A stretch of DNA of 64,000 bases from Prosapia bicincta (taxonomy: Eukaryota > Arthropoda > Insecta > Hemiptera > Cercopidae), in assembly GCA_036971475.1 (NCBI GenBank), contig JBAIZL010000058.1, positions 2,203,501-2,267,500 on the forward strand, read 5' to 3'. The position numbers and the translations under genes are program-made. The notes under the pieces were generated by a model. That model was not told the origin of the DNA and searched no databases. It saw nothing but the letters and a program-made list of their open reading frames with translations. This document shows positions 1 to 10,638 of this stretch, one piece after another. Each line of letters begins with the position of its first letter. The stretch's first letter is position 1.

Positions 1-2741
1 CCTTACTGTAAGGTCACAATACTGATACCACGGGTTGTGGCAACAAACTCAATTTCTCGGGACTAACGCTAGTCACCTGGGCGAGAATCATGGTCACTCG
101 GAAGGTTCTACTGGTTCAGAGTAGTACTAGAGAAGCGGTTAAAACCATGGTGTTTGGTTGGCCTGTCACAACTCCAGCCTTACTGTAAGGTCACAATACT
201 GATGCCACGGGTTGTGGCAGCAAGCTCAAGTTCTCGGGACTAACGCTAGTCACCTGGGCGAGAATCATGGTCATTCGGAAGGTTGTACTGGTTCAGAGTA
301 GTACTAGAGAAGCGGTTAAAACCATGGTGTTTGGTTGGCCTGTCACAACTCCAGCCTTACTGTAAGGTCACAATACTGATACCACGGGTTATGGTAGCAA
401 GCTCAATTTCTCGGGACTAACGCTAGTCACCTGGGCGAGAATCAAGGTCAATCGGAAGGTTCTAGTAGTTCAGAGTAGTACTAGAGAAGCGGTTAAAACC
501 ATGGTGTTTGGTTGGCCTGTCACAACTCCAGCCTTACTGTAAGGTCACAATACTGATACCACGGGTTGTGGCAGCAAGCTCAATTTCTCGGGACTAACGC
601 TAGTCACGTGGGCGAGAATCATGGTCACTCGGAAGGTTCTACTGGTTCAGAGTAGTACTAGAGAAGCGGTTAAAACCATGGTGTTTGGTTGGCCTGTCAC
701 AACTCCAGCCTTACTGTAAGGTCACAATACTGATACCACGGGTTGTGGCAGCAAGCTCAAGTTCTCGGGACTAACGCTAGTCACCTGGGCGAGAATCATG
801 GTCATTCGAAAGGTTCTACTGGTTCAGAGTAGTACTAGATAAGCGGTTAAAACCATGGTGTTTGGTTGGCCTGTCACAACTCCAGCCTTACTGTAAGGTC
901 ACAATACTGATACCACGGGTTGTGGCAGCAAGCTCAATTTCTCGGGACTAACGCTAGTCACCTGGGCGATATTCATGGTCATTCGGAATTTTCTACTGGT
1001 TCAGAATAGTACTAGAGAAGCGGTTAAAACCATGGTGTTTGGTTGGCCTGTCACAACTCCAGCCTTACTGCAAGGTCACAATACTGATACCACGGGTTAT
1101 GGTAGCAAGCTCAATTTCTCGGGACTAACGCTATTCACCTGGGCGAGAATCATGGTCACTCGGAAGGTTCTACTGGTTCAGAGTAGTACTAGAGAAGCGG
1201 TTAAAACCATGGTGTTTGGTTGGCCTGTCACAACTCCAGCCTTACTGTAAGGTCACAATACTGATACCACGGGTTATGGTAGCAAGCTCAATTTCTCGGG
1301 ACTAACGCTAGTCACCTGGGCGAGAATCATGGTCACTCGGAAGGTTCTACTGGTTCAGAGTAGTACTAGAGAAGCGGTTAAAACCATGGTGTTTGGTTGG
1401 CCTGTCACAACTCCAGCCTTACTGTAAGGTCACAATACTGATACCACGGGTTGTGGCAGCAAGCTCAATTTCTCGGGACTAACGCTAGTCACCTGGGCGA
1501 GAATCATGGTCATTCGGAAGGTTGTACTGGTTCAGAGTAGTACTAGAGAAGCGGTTAAAACCATGGTGTTTGGTTGGCCTGTCACAACTCCAGCCTTACT
1601 GTAAGGTCACAATACTGATACCACGGGTTATGGTAGCAAGCTCAATTTCTCGGGACTAACGCTATTCACCTGGGCGAGAATCATGGTCACTCGGAAGGTT
1701 CTACTGGTTCAGAGTAGACCTAGAGAAGCGGTTAAAACCATGGTGTTTGGTTGGCCTGTCATAACTCCAGCCTTACTGTAAGGTCACAATACTGATACCA
1801 CGGGTTATGGTAGCAAGGTCAATTTCTCGGGACTAACGCTATTCACCTGGGCGAGAATCATGGTCACTCGGGAGGTTCTACTGGTTCAGATTAGACCTAG
1901 AGAAGCGGTTAAAACCATGGTGTTTGGTTGGCCTGTCACAACTCCAGCCTTACTGTAAGGTCACAATACTGATACCACGGGTTATGGTAGCAAGGTCAAT
2001 TTCTCGGGACTAACGCTATTCACCTGGGCGAGAATCATGGTCACTCGGAAGGTTCTACTGGTTCAGAGTAGACCTAGAGAAGCGGTTAAAACCATGGTGT
2101 TTGGTTGGCCTGTCACAACTCCAGCCTTACTGTAAGGTCACAATACTGATACCACGGGTTATGGTAGCAAGCTCAATTTCTCGGGACTAACGCTAGTCAC
2201 CTGGGCGAGAATCATGGTCACTCGGAAGGTTCTACTGGTTCAGAGTAGTACTAGAGAAGCGGTTAAAACCATGGTGTTTGGTTGGCCTGTCACAACTCCA
2301 GCCTTACTGTAAGGTCACAATACTGATACCACGGGTTATGGTAGCAAGCTCAATTTCTCGGGACTAACGCTAGTCACGTGGGCGAGAATCATGGTCACTC
2401 GGAAGGTTCTACTGGTTCAGAGTAGTACTAGAGAAGCGGTTAAAACCATGGTGTTTGGTTGGCCTGTCACAACTCCAGCCTTACTGTAAGGTCACAATAC
2501 TGATACCACGGGTTATGGTAGCAAGCTCAATTTCTCGGGACTAACGCTAGTCACGTGGGCGAGAATCATGGTCACTCGGAAGGTTCTACTGGTTCAGAGT
2601 AGTACTAGAGAAGCGGTTAAAACCATGGTGTTTGGTTGGCCTGTCACAACTCCAGCCTTACTGTAAGGTCACAATACTGATACCACGGGTTATGGTAGCA
2701 AGCTCAATTTCTCGGGACTGACGCTAGTCACCTGGGTGAGA
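1..2741. repeat. 177-bp satellite array, about 15.5 copies, open at the left edge
   Basis: Head-to-tail units begin at 1, 178, 355, 532 and so on at an exact 177-bp spacing, with no length change across the array. The last unit dissolves into single-copy sequence near 2741. Copies differ at a few diagnostic sites: tgtggca or tatggta, gctagtcac or gctattcac, agtagtactag or agtagacctag, aagctc or aaggtc. Because 177 is a multiple of three, a frame of 91 codons stays open at 975-1250, but it is an accident of the repeat. A near-nucleosomal unit length is typical of satellite DNA. Whether it is centromeric, subtelomeric or an interspersed block cannot be told here. Confidence 0.97.
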
Positions 2742-3099
2742 ATTATAGATTTGAAGTTGGTTATGTGGAAGTAGTGGTTTCATAGACTAGACTGTGGACT
2801 CCCCAGAAAGAAAATTAATATGTTCTTTTAAAAAAGAGTTGTCAGAACCAGATACTCCTTGTCAACACTCTTTTTTTCACTATCTTTCTTTGTTTTTCAT
2901 ATTTTACCTCAACACAATCCGAATGCAGCCTTAACCACTTCAATGGCTAATGGGCAGGTTCATGGCAGCTGACTGAAGTCGTTCCTGCCGAAGTCCAACT
3001 CCCCATTCTAACAGCCCATCCTTAGGTAGGCTCAAATGCATTATCTGGACCCAACTAATCAGAAGAGGCATTTTGGTAATATAAAGAAATTTGATCTAC

Positions 3100-3480
3100 T
3101 TCGATAGTTCCGGACACCAAGACTGGTTCTGCCAACATTTGGGAAATACAATTCGGTTTTCCAGACAGAAGTGCTTGTGATCAAACTATTTGCTTAAGAA
3201 ATAAAAGGAACTGGTAAGAGTGGGAATCATATCTATATCTGCTCTGTCAGTCAGGTAGGCACCAGATCTAAGCCTGTTGTAAAAATTTAATCAGAGCTGG
3301 ATAATAACCACTCTTTAAACCTAAACTGGATTCCAGAACACTCCAGCTGGTTAGGCAATGAGAGAGCAGATGTCTTACCCATATAAGGGTGTTGTTCAAG
3401 ACAGCAGTTATGGTGACCCAAATGGGAAGCAAGAGGAATACTCCACACATTAGGATACTGTGTAAGAAAAAACGGAATGT
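3100..3480 (+). pseudogene. RNase H relic of a non-LTR retrotransposon
   Basis: Conceptual plus-strand translation with frame changes gives, in order, a segment reading FGKYNSVFQTEV (RNase H region around the catalytic Glu), HIYICSVSQ (where IYSDSQ is expected, with the Asp lost) and, at about 3326-3385, WIPEHSSWLGNERADVL, a clear match to the conserved W-x-P-G-H ... G-N-x-x-A-D block. There are in-frame stops and no start. The orientation is opposite to the full-length element at 4012-9431, and the sequence is of a different family. It looks like an old dead insertion that later received the 28-bp repeats and the new retrotransposon nearby. Confidence 0.6.
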
Positions 3481-3619
3481 GTTCTTGGGCTGTAAGACCG
3501 AGGCTCTGTGGGGTTAATTAGAAGAAGTTTAGGACAAAGAACTACTCTCATGGGAATCTGAGTAGTTTACCATACAAAACCCCATTCCATGTACTCTACA
3601 AGTATCCTGTACAAGTCCA

Positions 3620-3730
3620 CCAGAAAGTTGTGGTTAGGCAGAGAGGTCCAGAAAGTCGTGGTTAGGCAGAGAGGTCCAGAAAGTCGTGGTTAGGCAGAGA
3701 GGTCCAGAAAGTCGTGGTTAGGCAGAGAGG
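3620..3730. repeat. 28-bp minisatellite, four copies
   Basis: A unit containing cagaaagtcgtggttaggca repeats at 3645, 3673 and 3701, preceded by one slightly diverged copy from 3620. The last three units are identical. Confidence 0.95.
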
Positions 3731-3998
3731 TAGTAGCACCAGAGGATATCAGAAAATTCAGTATAAGGTGGGTTCTTGGCTACTGCAAAGAGGTAGGTGT
3801 TCACTAAGTGGATCCTGCGGTAGTAATTGAAAAAGAATACAAACATTTAAGAGCTGTATGCTGTAAAGTCCCATTTAGTGTCAAATAATATATTTGGAAA
3901 GGCGGGCAAAACTGTAGTTACTAACTGGAAACTCGATTCATCGCAGGAGTGAGCATCTGACCAGTCAAACAGGTGTTGAGCTCTTAGATACTGAATGT

Positions 3999-4011
3999 CA
4001 TAGATCTTGGA
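3999..4011. repeat. target-site duplication, 3' side of the retrotransposon
   Basis: The 13-mer catagatcttgga abuts the poly-T run (poly-A of the minus-strand element) and recurs exactly at 9432-9444. Confidence 0.95.
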
Positions 4012-4372
4012 TTTTTTTTTTTCCTGGCGAAAAACCATTTGTGGTTATCATCGCCAAACTAAATCTAACACGGAACAACGCAATATTTTAAATAAAACCA
4101 AATAAATTTAAATACAACAAAAATTACAAAACAAAAAACAACAACAATAAATAACAAAAAACAACAATAAATCTATAACAATAATAAATGACAAAATTAC
4201 AACAAAAAACAATATAACAGTAAATAAATAATAACAATATGTAAAAGAATAATAGGTAACAATTTATCAATAAATAAATCTCAACAATAACAAGAACACA
4301 AAATAAATTAAATTAAAATAAATAAAAGAAACAGAGAATTATATGTATATAAAAAATATATATATTTATGTA

Positions 4373-7300
4373 TTAAATTTTTAAAAATATTTTCAAGTGG
4401 TGCAAGAAAGCGATGACTCGGTCAATGGTCGAGGCATCGTCCCTTAGCACCACCTTCAAACTCCCTTTTAAATTAAAAAGGGCACGAATATTGCTTACAT
4501 TAACACAATCTACTAAAATATGTTTTATTGTGAAGATATCACCGCAGTATTGGCATATTGGTGGATCTTCACGACGCATCAAATATCCATGAGTTGCAAA
4601 AGAGTGGCCAACGAGAAGGCGTGTAACCACCACTTCCTCCCTACGTTTTGAACGAATTGAAGACCTCCATGGACGGACGGTATCTTTAATTTCCCTCAGC
4701 TTATTCTGAATCACGGTATGCCACTCGTCATTCCAAGCAGCGATCAATAAATGTTTCGCGAAACACACATAATCAGATGCCATAACCAGTTGAGTAATAG
4801 GCACCAAACTTGTAGCTTTCTTCGCCGCTTCATCCGCTTTTGTGTTTCCAAGTATTCCGCAATGTCCAGGAACCCAACAGAAAGTTACCCCCACACCCCT
4901 CAATCGAAGCCTGTGTACAGCACACAAAATGTCCCCAACTAAAGGGTTGTTAGAGAAAACATCCTGAAGAGCCTGAAGAGCACTTTTGGAATCCGAACAC
5001 AAAAGATAATGCGAGGATCGAGATTGAATGACGGTCAAAGCTTTAAAAATAGCAAATAGTTCTGCCGTGAAAACACTGCAAGCTGAGGGCAATCCGTACG
5101 TGTAGGTACATCCAGATGCATAAAACGCACACCCAACGCCATTTTTCAGTTTAGATCCATCAGTGAAAATAATTTCACTGTGTTGGTGAGATTTATAGAT
5201 GGATAAAAATTCCTGGTGGTAGACCACAACAGGAGTACTGTGTTTTATATAACTGGACAATGAGAAATCGAAGTGCGGCGTTTTTATTATCCATGGAGGT
5301 AGATAGCACATTTGTCGTTCAAACATAGTTGGAAGTTGTAACTCAAGGTCATCCAATATTCTTAAAGTTTGTATGCCAAATGGAGCGGTCGAACGTTGAC
5401 GTGTATTGTACACTTCATTTAGCGTATTATGAAAGACTATTTCAAATGCCGGGTGGTTGGGTTTGCTTCGAAGAACAGAAACGTAAGATATTTGTAGCAT
5501 CTGACGTCGTCTAGAAAGGGCAGGTTCCCCAGCTTCGACAAGAAGACTAGGGATTGGGCTAGTTCTAAATGCACCAGTAGCCAGTCTAAGTCCAGAGTGG
5601 TGGAGGGTATCAAGAGTTTTCAGAACTGTAGGTCGTGCAGATGAGTAGACTTGACAACCATAATCTATGCGCGATCTAACGACTGCGCGATAAAACCGAA
5701 GCATACTAGTTCTGTCTGCTCCCCAATTCGTACCACTAAGGACTCTTAACATTGCCTTTTCAAGGTCAAAGAAAACCGCAACGAGCGTTTGACGCAAGAG
5801 AAAGGCATCTTGAATAGCGGATTCTAACAAAATCAAGTGGTCAACTGATGAGCGTCCTAGTCTGAAACCACATTGTTCGTTGCTAAGAAGGTTGTTGGTG
5901 GGTTCTAGGTACCAGACAAGTCGGCGGTTGACCATCTTCTCCAGTAGTTTGCACAAGACGCTTGTAAGTGATATAGGCCTGTAACTACTGGGGTTGGTTT
6001 TGTCCTTACCTGGCTTCAAAAGAGGAATTACAGTCGATTCTAACCATGCATCGGGGAAAGAGCGCTCCTCGAAAAAAACGATTGTATACTCGAAGGAGGA
6101 CAAGTTTCGCCGATGATGGTAGATGTTTTAGCATGGAGTACACAATGGAATCAGGACCTGGTGCAGAATCCTTCGTTGACGCAAGAGCTGACTCCAATTC
6201 CCCTATAGAGAAAGGGGTGTTTAAAGTAGAGTTATCAGACAACCCAACGGTAAACGGTATTGCTTCTTCCTTCAGTTTATACATCTGGAACAATATATTA
6301 TAGGCTGTAGTAGCAGAAAAGTTAGAAAAAGATGTACCAAGTACATTAGCAATGTCATCACTGTTTGTGATTAATCTCCCATCTGGTTGCTTCAGCGCAA
6401 TGGTTGGCAACTGAATGGAAGTACCACAAACTGATCTTAGTTTCCTCCACACTGTGGAGGATGGAGTTGTTCGTCTAATTGTGCTAATGTACTGTTCCCA
6501 AGATTTTTTTCTACTCAGCCTAAATATCCTCCGTCCTTTCGCACAGAGTATTTTATATTCCTGAAGGTTTCCATTTGTTGGGTGTCGTTTAAATTTCCTA
6601 AGAGCTCTTCGTCGTAAACGGAGGATTTCTGTGCATTCATCGTTCCACCACGGCACAGGCGGTCGGCGTGGATGCGCAGAGGTTTTCGGAATGGTCTTTT
6701 CAGCGGCATTTAAAATTACTTTCGTAATATTTTCTATATTTTCATCAATGGGTGTCAAATAATCCATGTCAAGTGATACAAGGTAATTCGAGTATGAGTC
6801 CCAGTTGGCTTTTCGCAAAATCCAACTGGGATTTCGAGCATAACAGGGTTTGGAGTCACATAAACTTATCTTAATAGGCACATGGTCGCTTCCATACAAA
6901 TCATTGAGTACCGACCACGTGCATCTAGTAGCTAATTGAGGGCTGCAAATCGATAGGTCAACAGCTGTCCATCCACCAGTAGATGCTGCTAAATGAGTAG
7001 GAGAGCCGTCATTCAGCAGACATAAGTCTAGTTCTGTTCTTACACTCTCAACAAGATCACCTCGAGAGTTCCTAGTCGGAGATCCCCAAGACGAATGGTG
7101 GGCATTAAAATCCCCTACCAATAAGAACGGAGTTGGTAACTGGCTTATCAAATTCACTAAATCACTCTGATGCAGGTTTTCTTGTGGTGGCAAGTAGACA
7201 CAACACACAGTGATTTTATACGGGACAGCTGTTTGAACGGCTACTGCTTGTAAAGGAGATATTAAGTTTAGAGAAACAGCATCGATACAGTCACGGGCTA

Positions 7301-7517
7301 GGATGGCTACGCCACCTCTAGCTCGATCTTCTGTAACGAAGTCCGATCTAAAAACTGAATACTCCCTTAAATGGAAATTATGCGATTCGTGGAGATGTAT
7401 CTCCTGTAGACATACAAACATTGAATACACATCTCGCACGAGTACTTTAAGTTCTTCTATGTGACTCCTAACACCGTTGACGTTCCATTGTATCACTGAT
7501 TTGTTAATTGTTGACAT
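4373..7517 (-). pseudogene. retrotransposon ORF2: endonuclease / reverse transcriptase / RNase H, disrupted
   Basis: ATG at 7517 lies directly after two stops that end ORF1 (TAATAAATG). The first part (7517-6006, 503 codons) has the APE endonuclease: QWNVNGVR near residue 10, catalytic Glu in LQE at 39, GDFNAH at 135-140 and SDHVP at 210-214, then the start of RT (APGPDS). At 6072-6078 a run of seven T (minus strand) shifts the frame; the sense continues one frame away. The second part (576 codons, 6103-4373) carries RT blocks PLLKPGKDK, YRPISLTSVLCKLLEK and QCGFRLGRSSVDHL, but after FFDLEKA (about 5752) it jumps directly into the RT thumb region, so the [F/Y]-x-D-D catalytic block is missing. 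RNase H is intact, with D315, E348, D371 and D424 of this frame, followed by a C-terminal CCHC-like motif. The protein could not reverse transcribe. Confidence 0.93.
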
Positions 7518-7520
7518 TTA

Positions 7521-8933
7521 TTAACTCAGCAATGGATTGATCTGACACCCATTGGTGCTTTCTCCTTTCTTGTTTGGGACGTTTTTAGACGTCCCAGGCT
7601 TACATTTTTCAGATTCCATATTCACCTGTTCAGGAGTGGAATCTGAGGAAGATTTGGGTTTAGGAGGAGTGGTTTTCACATTCCCTCCTTTGTTAGCTTT
7701 TTTCCTAATACCCGGTAACGACGGTTGCGATGTGGTCTGGCATAACACTGGTCTACGTGGTTTGTTTTTTTCCAATATCTTCTGCACAGAAGCTTTATTA
7801 GCCGTTGACAATTATTTTTGCAAAGAAACACAAGGCTCACTTAATGATTTATTACATGCTCCAATCCCCCCAGTGGAAGGGATTGGTACAAGAGGTAAAT
7901 CACTATCCGTCGCTGCAGGTTGTACTAAATTCAAAGTAGGACCATTCGTGACTATGGACAAAAGGCGAGAAACTTGTTCAGTTAGAACTTTAATTTTTTT
8001 CGACAGCTCGACACAGTTGTTACAGGACGATTTGGAAGCGGTCAGAGTAGCGGCATAAGTCTTACTGTCTGCCTTTGGCTGAGTAGATCTATACATTTTT
8101 TTGGCGTCTGGAAACGACAGCTTGTCTTTCGCCATGATGCCTAGGATAGCTTTCTCTTCCTTAAAAGTAGGGCAGTTGTAGAATCGCGCTGGGTGGTCAC
8201 CACCACAGTTGGCGCATTTCGGAGAATTGACACATTCCTTATCATCATGGCCTTCAACGCTACATATACCGCATACGTTCTGCTTCGAACAGGTAGAGCT
8301 GATATGCCCAAATCGCTGGCACTTGAAGCAGCGCCTAGGGTTAGCCACGTATGGTCTCACTGAGATCCTTTGGTAACCTGCATGCAAGTATTCGGGTATT
8401 TCCGGCTTTCCAAAGGTTACGATAAAAGACGCTGTTGCTACTCTTTCTCCTTTGTCCATTTTCATTATAGGAATAACGTCCGTAACTAACTGAGAAGACA
8501 GTTCGGACTTTATTTCATCGATTGGAAGGTGCATTAAATCCCTACATGTGATGACCCCCTTTGAGTAATTCAAGGATCTGTGGGGAGCCACAGATACCAT
8601 GACCTGGTCAAAGAAGGAGGTCATTTTTGATAGAGAACGGGTTTGTCTGTCGGTGGAAGTCGCAATTAAAAGTGTTCCGTTTCGAAGTTTCTTAATAGAG
8701 GCTACTGGGCCTCCAGCACACGCAGTAATAGCCTTGTTAATCAGGAAAGGAGAAACTTTGGAAAGATCTTTCCCTTCTTCGGCACTAGAAAAAACTAAAT
8801 ACTTTGCTGATGGCAATGTCTGCGACGTTGCCACCATCAACTTTTTACTCAAATCCTTGTTAATATGTTCGTCAGGAGAATCCTGGCGTGATCTTTTCAA
8901 ACTAGTCATATTTGACGGGGTTTTTGAATCCAT
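7521..8933 (-). pseudogene. retrotransposon ORF1 (zinc-knuckle RNA-binding protein), one internal stop
   Basis: Starts at 8933 (MDSKTPSNMTSLKRSRQ). It reads 373 codons to a TAA at 7814-7812, then continues in the same frame for another 96 codons of basic, Lys/Pro/Ser-rich sequence to the true end at 7521, giving about 470 codons, a usual length for this family. Three consecutive cysteine/histidine knuckles lie at residues 202-215, 221-234 and 240-254, the gag-like nucleic-acid chaperone signature. The stop context is CAA AAA TAA TTG. A nonsense mutation is the simplest explanation; readthrough is an alternative. ORF1 and ORF2 share one reading frame. Confidence 0.9.
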
Positions 8934-9431
8934 ATTTTTTTTAAGCCAGCCATCGTGTCAAGCGTTACGGGCGAGACTATAGGAACGGGTACACCCTTGG
9001 ATCACAATTAGATCATTTCCAATCCTCAGAACTCTGAGGCCTATAGCTTTTCTCCTTAGCTCGACTGGATGGGCATCAGTCGAGAACTCGTAATACTGTG
9101 CACAGGCTCCGACACCCATGCACCGCGGACACTCCCTGACCAAGGACCGAAGCGGCTGGTAGACCAGAAACCGCGCTTACGTCTTCGGCAGAGCAAGCTC
9201 ACATCAGCGTCCCAGACCAGAGTTTGTCAAGCTCTGGACTTTTCAGCACTCCCAACGCGCAACGGTTCTGACCAGTCAAAATTCCCTAAGAGAAGTTGTA
9301 AGTGTTGAAATGTGTATGGATTGTGTTGGTGTGTGTATGTGTATGCTTTGTGAGTGGTGTAGTGTTAGGCTAGGGTACCGCGAGGGACGCCAAATCCCTC
9401 GTAGGTGCGGCTAGTCCGCACCCCCCTGCGG
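8934..9431 (-). promoter_or_regulatory. retrotransposon 5' UTR (internal promoter expected)
   Basis: A 498-bp leader between the precise 5' end (sense strand starts CCGCAGGGGGGTGCGG) and the ORF1 ATG. It is clearly G+C-richer than the surroundings. Non-LTR elements of this kind normally carry an internal promoter here; no specific promoter motif was confirmed. Confidence 0.6.
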
Positions 9432-9444
9432 CATAGATCTTGGA
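9432..9444. repeat. target-site duplication, 5' side of the retrotransposon
   Basis: Exact copy of the 13-mer at 3999-4011, directly after the element's 5' end. Confidence 0.95.
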
Positions 9445-9680
9445 CTCAAACCCCTTGACTGAGATTCCTGGATGGAGTTGGATGTTGGATTCATGAGGTC
9501 AGGAGTTTATTAAATATAGATGGTCCCTTACAGTGTGCTTAGCAGTGAAGAACCAGATAAAAACCAACAGGCCTAAACATGCCAACTCCATATCTAGTCT
9601 GTAGCTTCAAACAACTGACAAAGTGGTGAATCTGTTGTATCAAATACCAATGAGTATACATAGTGAATGATGCAAAAATG

Positions 9681-10090
9681 CATAACTACCACTTCCTCTT
9701 TACAACTTAAATGAATTTTAGACCTCCATGAAAAACAATATCTTTAACTTCCTTCAGTTTGTTGCTAAATTTCTTATACTTGTCATTTTACTTACAGAAC
9801 AGAGCATTCCTTACTTAGCATAGATAATTACAACATGAAGTGTAGTCGAAAACTTACTTCCATCATCCAAATTTCTGTTTCTACAATGACCGAGCTTCTA
9901 AAAAATGATAGCCTAACAAACTGACTTTAAGTCTGCGTTTTAAATACAAAATGTCCTTGACTAAATATCTAGCAAAGTACACATTCTAAAAGATACGTTT
10001 TGAGTTGGAATACATTTTTATGTAAACTATATACTTTAACAACACACTATTACCCACTTTCACATTATCAGTGAAAATTTGTTTGATAAA
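9681..10090 (-). pseudogene. old, diverged relic of the same retrotransposon family
   Basis: Colinear with 4620-5180 of the full-length element, in the same orientation: accacttcctc, agacctccatg, atctttaa-ttcc-tcag, acaaaatgtcc and atcagtgaaaat all recur in order, with many substitutions and deletions. It covers part of the RNase H and C-terminal coding region only. The new full-length copy landed about 240 bp away. Confidence 0.75.
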
Positions 10091-10522
10091 AACTTAAGTT
10101 AAAGTTAGATTAATGTAATTAAAGTTAGCTTCATTAAAACGTATAAACCACTGTAAATAAAACAAATATCTAGCAAATTATTTAATGAAAAATCATTTAA
10201 AAAATATATTATACAATTGTAATGAAAGTATGAGATTTTTTATACAAATTCACTCTTTCATTAAATTACTAGTTTGTTAAACAGTGTTTTAAATATTACT
10301 ACATTAGATGTAAATAAAATGACACACAAAAATTTACAACACTCTACAAATTCGAAAATCACTTTAAACTTATAATTATTAAGTGAATTAAGCCCATCCC
10401 ACAAAATACTTGTGTCTTTTCACGCCACAGCTAAGGATATTTTGACTTCAATTGAATTCCATATGTTATAATGATTAAAAGATTAATAAAGAAATAAACT
10501 GATGTTTTTAAATATAATTTGT

Positions 10523-10528
10523 TTTATT
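10523..10528 (-). promoter_or_regulatory. URM1: URM1 polyadenylation signal (AATAAA)
   Basis: On the minus strand AATAAA occurs about 40 nt past the URM1 stop, in A/T-rich sequence. The position is plausible for 3' end formation; no cDNA support is available. Confidence 0.45.
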
Positions 10529-10569
10529 TTTAATAAAGAAATGTTTAACACAAGTCACTTATTTGAAAA

Positions 10570-10638
10570 CTATCCACCATGAAGGGTTGAAATAAATAAT
10601 ACATTATCACCATCTTGAAGTTCATAGTTTAACTCACC
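10570..10638 (-). CDS. URM1: URM1 exon 5 with the stop codon
   Basis: Acceptor ttttag|GGTGAG. Encodes [19 protein letters not shown] then HGG and TAG. The terminal Gly-Gly is the residue pair activated as a thiocarboxylate in this family; it is intact. Confidence 0.94.
   Translation of the reverse strand, partial: GELNYELQDGDNVLFISTLHGG

Larger units (their letters stand above)
2742..3998. other. flank between the satellite and the retrotransposon
   Basis: No intact gene seen. It carries a degraded RNase H relic (about 3100-3480), a 28-bp minisatellite (3620-3730) and otherwise unassigned sequence up to the target-site duplication at 3999. Confidence 0.6.
4012..9431 (-). mobile_element. full-length non-LTR retrotransposon, 5420 bp (I/Nimb-like, with RNase H)
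   Basis: On the minus strand the order is 5' UTR (9431-8934), ORF1 (8933-7521), ORF2 (7517-4373) and 3' UTR (4372-4023) ending in an 11-nt poly-A (4022-4012). Perfect 13-bp duplications (3999-4011 and 9432-9444) bound it, so both ends are precise and the copy is not 5' truncated. ORF1 has three zinc knuckles; ORF2 carries an APE-type endonuclease, a reverse transcriptase and an RNase H domain. RNase H and zinc-knuckle ORF1 point to the I/Nimb-like group; the exact clade is inference. Three lesions break it: an in-frame stop in ORF1, a 1-nt frameshift at a T7 run in ORF2, and an in-frame deletion of the RT core. The perfect TSD suggests a recent insertion, perhaps mobilised in trans. Confidence 0.95.

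Noticed and set aside
975..1250. 91-codon open frame in the satellite
   Set aside because: It spans one and a half 177-bp units (a multiple of three) and exists only because two copies lost stops; no protein character.
1..2741. CRISPR-like array
   Set aside because: No spacer/repeat alternation; the entire 177-bp unit is repeated, and the DNA is eukaryotic.
7552..8982. Plus-strand frames of 168 and 127 codons
   Set aside because: Antisense shadows of retrotransposon ORF1, which has zinc knuckles on the minus strand.
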